Below, piece after piece: positions 24,001 to 36,000 of a stretch of 64,000 nt of DNA. Source of the DNA: Acridotheres tristis (lineage: Eukaryota; Chordata; Aves; Passeriformes; Sturnidae); the NCBI GenBank assembly GCA_037013685.1, contig CM072892.1, positions 19,907,501 to 19,971,500 of the forward strand. The letters run 5' to 3'. The notes under the pieces are model-generated. The model saw only the letters and a list, made by a program, of their open reading frames with translations. It had not been told where the DNA came from and made no database searches. Every line of letters begins with the position of its first letter. Positions within the stretch are counted from its first letter, which is position 1. Both the position numbers and the translations under genes were made by a program.

Positions 24001-27000
24001 TTCAGAAGAGCAGCAGCTTTTATTGCAGGTGCAACAACAGCAACAGCAGCAGCAGCAACAGCAGCATCATCACCACCACCATCACACACCTCAGCCGCAG
24101 CAGACTGTGCAGCAGCAGTCTCAGCCACAACAGGTCCTTATTCCAGCATCTCAGCAAGGTCAGACTTAGTCTCTAAATATTCTGGCAAAACACCCTGAAG
24201 TTAGTCCAGCTCTGTAGCATATTCTAAATCTAGGGCAGGATGCTTTTCTGATGTTTAACTTTGTCTTTCTACTTGTCCTCTATTCAATGGGTCAAGAAAG
24301 CTGTCTCAGTGAAAAGTGATTTGGTATTTGTTCTAAGTCACATTCTTTAGAAGATCTTGAAAAAAGCTGAATTCTTCTCTTGGTCTCGTATAATCTAACA
24401 TGCCTTCAGAATGCACAACTTTCAAAATTCTATTAGCAGCCTAAGTTCAAGCCAATATACATAAGCAGTTGACAGTTTAGTCACGAGGTAGTAATGTCAT
24501 TAGGAGCAAATTATTTCAAAAACCATTATTGGTTAGCATAACTCAATGCTAAAACATGAAAAATACTTGTATTATACTCTGTATAGGGTTTTTTTGGTCT
24601 TAAAAGATTGCACACTGTGTAGATATGGATGTACCAAGGTGTATTTTAACTAGGCATAACAGTATTGTTTCTTGTAATAACTGTCCTGTGTATTCATTAA
24701 TAATTTAATGAAAAATTTTTTCGGCAATTATTTAATTTGAAAACTGAGGCAAATATTACTGGATTTTACTGCATATATGCTGAGTAAACATATCTGCCAC
24801 CTATGAAACGCTTGATTGAATTTTCAGTGTATTAAATTTGTTGTGACATAAAATATTTATCTCTGGTAGTCACAGATTTCAGTCTTCTTGTCAGATTTCA
24901 GGGATCAGAAAACCTATGTTGTCATAGGCACGAAAGATAGCAAGAGATATCAACTTTTATCTGTCTTGCCCCAAAACCCAACCACCATATATTCAACACA
25001 GCACAGAACTAATGTGACTGGTTTTTCCATGGTGTTTGTTGTTTTGGGGTTTTTTTTTGTGGTTGCTTTGGGGCACTTTTTTGACAGGGATGGAAAGATG
25101 GATGTTGCTTGCTTTCTTCTTACAGTACTTTTTATTTTGGCTAGATATAAATGAGTTTTGCATGTCGAGATAGAATTAATTTTGAGATGAAAGCCTCTCA
25201 ATAAACAGGGCGGGCGCGGCTGCTCACCGCGCCCTCTGGCGGCTCCTTTGCGGACGCTGGCCCGCGTTCCCTGCGCTAGAACATGGAGGTGCTTCCCTCT
25301 GCTCCCGACGTAGGCACGATCCTGCCCGTGGTAACACACTTAAAGCTGATTTACTGTTGACCAGTGTTGCGGCTTACGTCTAAATGACCGAGTGAAGGCT
25401 AAATGAAATTAGGATATCAAAACACTTCCATCACAGATGCAGCTTTATGAATTATTTGACTTCCCTGTTCCGTGGTGGAGATGGTATAATAGTTCCTCAC
25501 ATGACCTAGTGCAGTCCCAGGGAGGGATCAGGATGATCAGCATGGTGATTGCTGCTGTCCTTTCTGCGATCCTGGCACAAGTTCACGAGATTTCCTTAAT
25601 CTTTTACCCTCTTTAATTTCCCTGAAAGTTGGAGATGCCCTCAGATCTCTGTACAGGTTGTGAGGCTTCCTGCCCCAGGATCTTTTCCAGAAACTCTTAT
25701 TCCTAATATTCTTAAGTGTCGCTTGTTTAAAAGATTAAATGGAGAATAGTTTGTCAATGGTTAATTAATTCAAATTGCTCTGCCACTTTGGAGTTTACTG
25801 TAACTAATAGTAGCAGTGGCAATATGCTTGTTCTATAGACTTGGACATATGTGCTTCCAGATGATCAACAGGTTGTTTGTATAGTTTAGCTGTCTCTTTC
25901 CTTTAGCTCACCAAAACTGCTTTGTTGTGTGGGAGAGGTGGTTTATCACATTAGAAAGACAGGGAAGATCATGAGCCTACAGCTATGCTGGCTGTGTGTA
26001 GCTCAGGCTAACTGCAGCATCCTGTTACTCTTTATCTTGGAATAATCCTTGCTTAAGTCTGTTTTAGGAGTTAACTATTTTTGTTTTTGAAGAACTCTGA
26101 TATTGACATCATAAATTTTATCAACATCTCACTAATACCTTTAATTTCAGAAATACATTTTCAGTCTTCCTTTACATAGATTCAGAATAGGTAACTGAAG
26201 CCCTTGAAATAAGATCTGTAAAGGCAAAGGAGTTGTATCACCCGCTGTTGAATATATTTTTTTGAGAGTAAAACTTACTGAGACCAGAGACAGCTTAGTA
26301 TTTGTTTTTGTGATGAAGCTCAGCTGACATTTAGGTGATATTCTTTCTAGGTTACTCTGGCTTGGATGTTATTTGGGCAGATTGTGTATTTTTTGTTGAA
26401 TACTGTTGTTTTTGTTTGTTTTTTTTGTTTCTAGCACCTCAGCAGCAGGTTATTGTGCCAGATTCCAAGCTGATACCACATATGAATGCATCAGGCATGG
26501 TAAGAAGAGAAGTTTATACAGGCTTACACTGTCATTATGTAAATTGTTTTGATTAAATAGTAAATACTAATTTCTATTAGTCATCAGATGATTAAAAGTA
26601 ATTTAGGATACACTGGTAAACCTATCTGCCACCTTTGAGTTTTGCTGCTGCACTTGCAGTCTAGGAACAGTAATCTGTACCTTCAGTTCGGCTAACAAAT
26701 CTAGGATTTACTTTGATCTTCTGCTTAAAGGTGTTTAACCAAAATTTTTTTAAAATCAGAAATTGGGATACTGCTGGTATGAATCTCCATGATGATATGC
26801 TCATATACCAATACACCACCATTAACTGATGCAAGCATAATGTATTTGCTAGATGCAGGAAAAAGCATTAAATATGCTGAAACTTAAGTTTATTTTGAAT
26901 GAGAGATGATTTAGCATTTCACACAGATCTTTGCTGGTGACATTCATTTGATTCACTAATCATGTATCAACATATAGAACTGGTCTTCTACAGTTTTCTT

Positions 27001-30000
27001 GTACTCTTATCTCTAGCGGTTAATATTGCTTATCTTACTTTGCTTTAAAGGCCCTGGCTTAATTTAAAGAAAAAGAAGTTGTTTGCAGAACTTTGTAGAC
27101 AACCCCTAATATAAGTTTAATATGTGTATTACAACCAGAACTCTTAGAATTACATTCTTACCACTTCTATGGTAAAAGCTCATGGAGCAAAGTTTCATGA
27201 TGCAAAAAGTTTTGAAGCTGGAACTGCCTTCTCTTAACTTTTACTTTTCCATTACCTGCTGATCTTGCTACAGAAAAGAGCCTGAACTTGGTTAATTGAA
27301 TAGCATGATTTACCTACAAGCCGAGAGCACACAAACATTCACCCTTTTCTAATGTTTGACAACATTTCAATGGGATTTGTAACTTTACAAGTCCAACAAT
27401 TAAATGCGTTTTTGTCTTGTCTCCGTTATCTCAGGGTATAGAAAAAAACTAGTATGCCAGGCTTTTTAAACTCCAGTGCTGTCAAAATCTTGTTGCTTTG
27501 TATACCACAGAGAACTACTGTTCAGCAAAGAGTTAGAATCAGTTTGGAAATACTGTTTGTGTTCATTAGAAACATTTAAGTTGATATAAAAGAGTGGATC
27601 TGACATACTTTGAGTATTTTGGAAGGCAGAGAGTAATGAGAGTTCATTCATCTACCTTTGTCTGGGATGTGAGAATGCATACAAGCAAGTTTTAATTTAG
27701 TGTGGTGATCTCTAATCTTGGCAGATGTAGCTACTGGATTGGCTAGACAGTACGGGGAGATGCTCTTTCTTCTAAACAGGAAATAAGCACTCTACCCAGT
27801 AATGAAGTTTAAATCTTTTCAGTAACGTAGAATAATCAGCCATAGTTCCCTTATAGTTGGGGAAGGGAGGTCTTTTCTGTAGGCACCTGAAGTTGGACCC
27901 TTGAAATGGAGAGGCCTCTAGAGAAGTCCGTCTTCTGCAAGTTAAGGACTTAATGCAGACTTTTATGTTTGCAGCTCCCATAATTGTGTTGGAATTCAGT
28001 TTCCTTGCAGGTTCAAATCGTTACTCATTGACAGTTTCACTTTCTCTTTGAACCAGCTGTCTTGAGAGAAAAAAATCAGTCATTCTGTGAACAGTCAGTA
28101 CACAGCATGTGTAGATTAACTCAAAGGAGCTCTGTGATGTGGGACTTGGCATGCAAATCATTTACAGAATGAAGAAGAGTGCAAACCTGATTACTCTGCC
28201 TTGTGAAAACAAGGCAGGCAAACATAATCATTGCTTCAGTACCTTATGTTTCTTCAGATTTGTAGGCCCATAGTCTCAGCTGCTTTGAGAAAGTGTAACT
28301 AAAGTTGCCAGATGAGCAACACAGTGTTGTGCTGTATTGGTAGATCAGCAAAGAAGGCAGAGGTTTATCTGCTGAGCTTGCAGATAAACCAAGAAGGTCC
28401 ATGGAGATGCGTTAGGATGTGATATTTAGTGATTTTGCTTCAGTCTTACTATTAAAGAAGGAAAATAAAATAATTTTTATATGTAGTATAATGTACAGTT
28501 GAAATGCCTGCATTTTAATAGCTGCAGGAACTTGTGTGCAAACACTATAAACAGCAATAAAAAGTCAGGTGTGTTTAGGCAGCATGTTATGAGATGAAAC
28601 ACTGTCAGTATTATGTTTGTGGTTAAAAAGCTTTTCTTGTATTTCAGAGTGCTGCAGCCACTGCAGCTACATTGGCTCTCCCCGCTGGTGTTACTCCAGT
28701 TCAGCAGATACTTACAAATTCAGGTAACTCTCTGAATACTGAGAACAAACTATCGTTTTAAGGGGATTTAAAAGGGAAGCATTCTGGGCCTTACTTCTTA
28801 TTTATTGCTAAAAAGCAGCATCTGGGAATCCACCCTAACAAGCTAGTGCAGTCTCTTTACTTTATTCCTGCGTTTTTTGCTCACTGACTTTCTTATGAAC
28901 CTTGTGGTTCTGCCCAAGGTGTTGTATGTTAGAATCTATGTAAGATTTCCCCACTTAGAGGGAAGTTGTAGATGCACAAGGATTGGTGTTGGTGTCTTTC
29001 CCCTTTGTGTATTTCTGAGCTTTGTGATGCATGATCCGAGCTCAGGTACTGTGCTGGGTATAAAAGTAGGATCACTACATCTGTGCCTTCAGAACAGTAA
29101 TGTCCTAGGATTTTTTTCATACCTGCTAAGCATGCAAAGTGGAATTTCTAACTTTGCTAGCAATGATAACTTAATTTCATATTTATTCTTTCTAAATACT
29201 GTTACGCCATCCATTTAGAATATAAATAAATGTTATTTTGATGAGCAGTGTATCTGATATTTCATGTACTTTCATATTATGTTGATTTTATAAACCTGAT
29301 TATAGATTTACTGCACAGGAAATAAAGGACTGAGAAATACAGTTTTCTAGATCTAGTTGCTGCTTTTGCTGGTGTAGTTCACCTTTGCTCAGAATCACTT
29401 GGGATTTAACCCTCTTGTTTTAAACACTATAATGTTTCATGGTATATAGTTGAAGTAAAGTGTAAATGTGTAGCTGTTCTAAAAATGAAAATCTTCCCAG
29501 TTTTAAGGAAGCACATCTAAGTTTGTTGTAGCACAGAATAATCTGCAGCCTACATTTGTTAGTTTTGTAGTAATACTTCAGTTTTAAACATTTACAGTAA
29601 TTTCTTAGACTAGGGCTGGGGAAGTCCTTTCAGGTACATTTAGCTATTTCAGTAAATAGGGCTTTGCATTTTTCTGTGAAGGGAGAACAGGAAATCCATC
29701 TGAGGGAAATGTATAAAGTTCAGGATTATCTAATTTAATTTCTTCTCTCTTCTTACTCCACCTTTCTTATAAGAAATGTGACTAATATTGGAGTGTATGT
29801 TAGCTCTTACTTTTCAGAATTTCAGGCTTATTTCCAAGTGTGTGTTTTTGTCTTGGATGTATTTTGTTAAGTGATGAAGGGTATATAAATGGAAAAGTTT
29901 AAGGATAACAAAAGGAAATCAAGTACAGGCATTGTGGGAATAGGAAGGAGAGATGGACAATAATTGTAAGGATAGATGATTCCTCCGCCCCCCCCCAAAA

Positions 30001-33000
30001 AAAATCACCTGCTAATAATACTGTAAAGAAAGTTAGGCACAGAAGAGGTTCTTGCAAAGTGGCAACCAGAAGGGAAAAATTCTGAGGAAAGGTCATCATT
30101 CCACAGGACCCTGGAAATACCCCATGGTGTTAGCAGTGGATAGAATTTTTTATATGGTGAAAATATGTACTTCTATTTTGGTTTACAATTATTTGTCTTT
30201 CCTGCTGTAAAATGTCTTAAAACAGGAGGTATGCTCATAAGTGGGAGCTGTTATTTAAAATGCTGTGGTGTGTTAAAGGATTAATCTGTGGCCTGCAAAA
30301 GTAAATTTATTTTTGGATTGTATACCTCATGATCATATTTAGATGGCAAACAGCCCTTTTCCTTGTTTCTAGCACAGCTGCAATTACACACTGTCTTTTC
30401 ACTGATGAAAGTGAATCATTTTAGTATTTCTCTCTTTGAATTGCCATTGGTATTCTTCCAGGAAGCAAGCTTCTAAACTAAGATAATTTTAAAAGTGAAC
30501 TTGCACATTTGTTTAATTTGATACTTACTTTCCTATAGGCCAGATCCTCCAAGTAGTTAGAACTGCAAATGGAGCTCAATATATTATTCAGCCACAGCAG
30601 CCAGTGGTTCTACAGCAGCAAGTTATACCCCAAATGCAGCCTGGTGGAGTACAAGCACCTGTTATTCAGCAGGTAAAGGAAGTTTTTTTCATAGGTACAC
30701 TTGGAAGAAAAAAACATAATAATTACTAAAGGAGCTTGCATTTTTGTGAGTGGATTGAACTAGAATAAAACTCAGAAAAAGTATAATTTAAAAGAATAAA
30801 AAGTTGTGTGAAGTGTGGCAGGAGTTTTTTGGTTATGTTTTGTGATTTTTTTTTTTTAAATTTTTTTTTTTTATGTACAATCTTGAAATGTTGTTTTCAA
30901 TGTCACTTTGATTCTTGCCAGATACTGACTGGATGCAGTTTCAAATTTCTTCTGTGGATCTCCTGATGAGTTGTATTATGTGCATAATCCTAGTTTACAT
31001 ACTTTTAAATTAGTTAAGATTATTCTGTGTCACATAGTACTCAGAACAAAATACCTAGAACTGGCACTCCTTGGTTATTTTAGTAGTGAGTACGGTATGT
31101 TTTAGAAAGATTGTTGATCATCTACGAGGTCAGCTGTGTGTCCAGACTGTGTTAGCATTGAATTTAGCAAAGTCACATTGTTAATATCACAATTCTACAG
31201 TTCAAGCATGACTAACAATTTGTAAAGAGTTTAATTTTTTTTATGAAGAAGATTTTTAAAAATAATCTTTTACTTGAATTAAAACATTCCAGTGCTGTGT
31301 TTGGAACTCAGGTGTGGTGGTAGTGCTCATGTTTTAGAATGGATAGACTTTTAAATTTTTTTCTTAAATTTAGAAATGCAAAATACAGAAAATTAATAAC
31401 AAATAAAGCAAGAAGGTATATAATTAAAAGTATGTAGCTGGTATAGGTGGAATATTTGTAACTCTACTGTAATTAGCTCAAGTCAGATTGATTGCTTCCT
31501 TTGAGTCTGATGTGGTAGTCTGTCATGTTAGCAGCCACAGTACTTACAATGATATTCCATCAGGTTTTGGCTCCTCTCCCTGGCGGGCTTTCCCAGCAGA
31601 CAGGAGTGATTATTCAGCCTCAGCAGATCCTGTTTACAGGAAACAAAACTCAAGTTATACCTACAACAGTGGCTGCCCCTACACCAGCTCAAGCACAGAT
31701 TCCTGCAGCTGGTCAGCAGCAGCCACAGCAACAACAGGCACAACCACAAGCACCACTTGTTCTCCAAGTGGATGGAACAGGGGACACATCATCTGAAGAA
31801 GAAGATGATGAAGAAGAGGAGTATGATGATGATGAAGAGGAAGAGAAAGAAAAAGACGGGGGTGAAGATGGCCAAGTAGAAGAGGTGAACTTAATGTTAT
31901 GGTTGTATTTAAATTTTTTGTTGGTATTTTGAAAAAACTATCTATATAAAATAATAAAATTACTTCAGTAATTTTGAGAATATAACTTTAATCCTTGTAC
32001 TTCAGATTGTTTGTTTCCAATATTGAAGTTGTGGAAATAGTGTGTATTAGCAAACAATGCAGCTGGGGAGGATGTGGAGGGCACAGCAAAAATTAGCTGT
32101 GACCAACACCATTTAAAACACTTCAGGAGGAATATATTTGATGAAGGCCAGTCATGAAATCATATAACCTTCGTGAGCAAACAGAAATAGTCAACTCCAC
32201 TTGGGGCCAAGTGTGTACAAAAGCAGGTTGTTAAGATTGACAAAAAGGAAAGCAGTATTTGGTTCAGTGATGGCATCAACAGATGTGGTCTGCCTGTATC
32301 TCATTGGCTATTCCATTGTTTTCTGTTACACAGGAGCAAGTTGAGAACTCAAATTTGATTATAATGCATCTTCTAGAAACACATCTTACCTTGATTTAAT
32401 AAAATGACACAGGAACAGGAGTGAATTGTTGCATTCTTAATAGTATGTGCTTAATTTAGACTTTGAGTTGGCTTGGTTTTGGACTTCAGCCAGTGGTTCT
32501 TACTGAGTTTTGGTGTGTTGCTCCAAAAAGCCCCATAAGAATAATAAAGAGGTAGAGGATGAGGAAATACTACTAAGTTAAAGTACTGATATTTAGTCTC
32601 AGACAGGAAACTTGGTACTCCCTAAATCTGTCCCTAAAATGCATCTTGAACTGCCAGATTTCTTCCAAACTTCTCTACAGCCTTTCCAATTATTTTAGAT
32701 TTCATTTAAAATGCCAGTATGAGCAGCATTTTGGTCTGTATCACCCATGCAAGATATGCAGGTAAAACTTGTAAATAGTCAGATTTTCTGTGGTACATTT
32801 ACAGTGGTGTCTTAACACTATTTTTCTGTTACAAATTACAAGTTGGATTCATATCACTTTTCCATTATATCATTCAGCACTGATGTCAGTTTGAATGTTT
32901 TAATAGTTGCCTTAAGTATAAGTCATCATTCTTAAATATTAAGTGTTCCTTGACCTTAATGCTAACCTTCTGGAGGGAGTTTTTAGTATGCCAAGATATT

Positions 33001-36000
33001 ATCAACATGTCAGAAATCTATTTTTTGCTTCCTTTACTCCTCAGCAGCTACTTGGAGTGGATCACTTCCTTAAAGATTTTAAACTCAGTTAAACATACCA
33101 TAACCTTGAATGGAATTAGGACCTCTAGTACACCTCCTCTCACTAGCATCTCCTCCCTTTAGCTTATTTATTTGGAAATACATTTGTTGTCCTGTGTTTA
33201 TTAGTTGTTGTTTCAGGTGTTGAAGTGTTCATTATTCACATAAAAGTGTGTATGTTGAGGTTTGTTTTCAGTTTTGGTACATCAAATGTGAATAAGACAT
33301 GGAGTTTTCTTCTTATGGTCACATCACTTATGTGCCCTTAAAAATGCAACTCCATGACTTGTTCACATTTGATGTCACCTTTCCACTGTTTAGATGCTTT
33401 ACAAAAATGAAAATCTTCTTTCTTTTGTATGAACATTTACAGTGAAGGAGCAAGACTGGAATAGTTATGGTGACAAAAGGCAGCAGTCCTCAGAATTTGG
33501 CCTGGACACTGAAGTTCCAGACTAAAATTCATAAGGGTATCTTCTCAGGATGCAGGGTAGGAAGCATCAGTACTCTGTTGGAAAGCCTAATGTTGCCCAT
33601 CTTAACTGTGTTTTGGGTCCTGTAATTCATGGACAACACTGTAGCCTCATGGTAATGATCAAAGTAACAGCTCTAATCTTGCCAAGCATTACAACTTTTT
33701 GCATGTGTTTATTTCAGGAGCCTCTGAACAGTGAAGATGATGTGAGTGATGAGGAAGGACAAGAACTGTTTGATACAGAAAATGTTGTTGTGTGCCAGTA
33801 TGATAAGGTAAATCTCTACAGAAAACAATCCAGGAGTTTTACTTTCTTTGTTCTTCCTATCAAATTATAATTTTTAAGTAGTGTCTTCGTTACTGTTAAA
33901 TACAGGTAGATCTGTACAGACTATAATGTGAATGGAAATGAGAGTTACCCATTGTTTTCAAAACAGGTTTGTGTACCATGTTTGTACTGAACTTGGTAAT
34001 GACTAAAGCTTATAAAAACTTTGACTGCATTTTATTCTTCTTCACAGTGTCTTTTTGTGCCCTTTAATAAAAGGGCAGTCCTCTGGGACCAAGAGAAGTG
34101 AACCGTTGTTAAGTTTGTACATTTATTGTGGCTATAAACAGGAAAAGTAGTCATTAGGATTTAGACTTGTGGAAAACTGTTTCTTGATCACTAAAAGTAT
34201 CTTTTCTGGATGATAGGATAGTTACCAGAGGAGAATCCTCTTTCTGTGGTATGCATTGTGCTATATGAAATGGCAGTGTGGAATGCTTACGCTTGTATTG
34301 CTTTAAATTCTGCTGAACTGTCTGGCAAGAATTTAGTCATTACAGGGGATCATGCTTTCCCTGGAATATGCAAGGATTCATCTGTGCAGGAATCTTTTTA
34401 AATGTGTCTAGACAGTATCAGAACCTTTTGGCTGAGGTAGTATACAGATTATTTGATGTGTTCTTTTTTTTCTTTTCCTGTACTCAATTAGTTGGGCTTA
34501 AATGAATAGGGATCCTTTGTAAAGCAGGAAAAAAAAAAAGCTGTAAACTTGAGTAAAAACTCCTATGTTGCAAAGAATGGCTGTGTTAGCAAGTCCAGTT
34601 ACGCCCAGACTCTGCTTAGACTTGTCATCACATTAAACACAGAATTTAAGACCTACATCCCAGCCATCTGTCTCTTCTAGACTGTAATCCAAAACTGCTT
34701 TGAGGCAATTTGTAAGGAATAGTAAGGGACCTCAGACCAGCAGTCAGAAAAGCTTATTGGAAGCTGCTGAAGCTGAGCAACAGGAACTACTCTGAAATCC
34801 TCATTCTCTAAAAGGGTGGAATGGGAACTTGGTAGGGAACAGTGTCCATTGTTAACTTCCAGTGCCACATACTCTGAAAGGACTTCATCTCTTTTCAAGA
34901 AATCATTATTCAGTTTGACTCTAAAATACATAGAATCAGCTTAGAGCTGAGCAGTTCCCTCCTGCCCGGTGTCCTGCATACCTGATGGTGGGTGCTTCTG
35001 TAACTGTGAGGCGAGAACCAACAGGTAGCAATTCTCATGCAGAGCTTTTTGCTACCATCCTTCTGTGAACTGTCTCTTGAGGAAGAGAAAGTGCCTTCTT
35101 CTCAAATGGCCAACAGAGGATCTTTTCCTCTACTTTTTAGAAATCAATTTGATTATTTTTGAATCTTTGAAAACTTTGCCTTATGACAAGAAGTTTCATA
35201 AATGTTTTGTGTGACATATGGAGGATCACCTTGATCATAAACTCACTAGTTTTGTATGATACTTCCTAGTTCTAAAGAGTCTTATCTTCTTTGCTTTCTT
35301 GGTTCTGTTTATTGTATTCCAGACCATCATAACCCTCCTCAGTCATATCTTTGAAATCAAAGCTGCACTTTGTTATTTGTACAGCTGTTCAAACATTTGA
35401 TTACTCCTAGTCTCATTTTCCAGATCTGTTTGATTTTTCTATATCTTACTTGTAAGGGTAAATAAGGTTTAGGGAGGAGCACAGGCAATTTATTTGCTGG
35501 TCTAGCAGTGTTCTGCAATAGTTCGTGTATGCTTTTGACCCCACTGGAAACAGAGCTGATAGTCTCATGAGAAAGTCTTAGAACATTGGAATCTCATTCC
35601 TGACTTGTAATTACTAGTTCAAACCCAGTGCTTCTACTGTTCATGTAAATTGAAATTTTTTTTCCATGGTTACTATCTTCTTATGGCTTGAATGCCATCA
35701 TTGTTTTCTTACACAATAAGTCAAGGCAGTAACATCGTTCTGCAGCTCTTCAGTAACAGTTTTTTTGAATCATCAGTGCATTGTCATTTTTGAGATCCTT
35801 AGTGAACTCTTAAACTGTATAGGCTCCAACCAGCACAAATCTTTGCTGGAATGAGCTCATTTTGCGGTAAAAACTGTGTTCTTACCTGTTTTCCTTATCT
35901 TTATTCAGTTGTTCATCTGAGGACCTTCCTTCTAACCTCATGGCAGCTGAAATGCTTCCGATGAGGGATTTTTGTGGAATGCCATTCAGTAGGACAAGTA

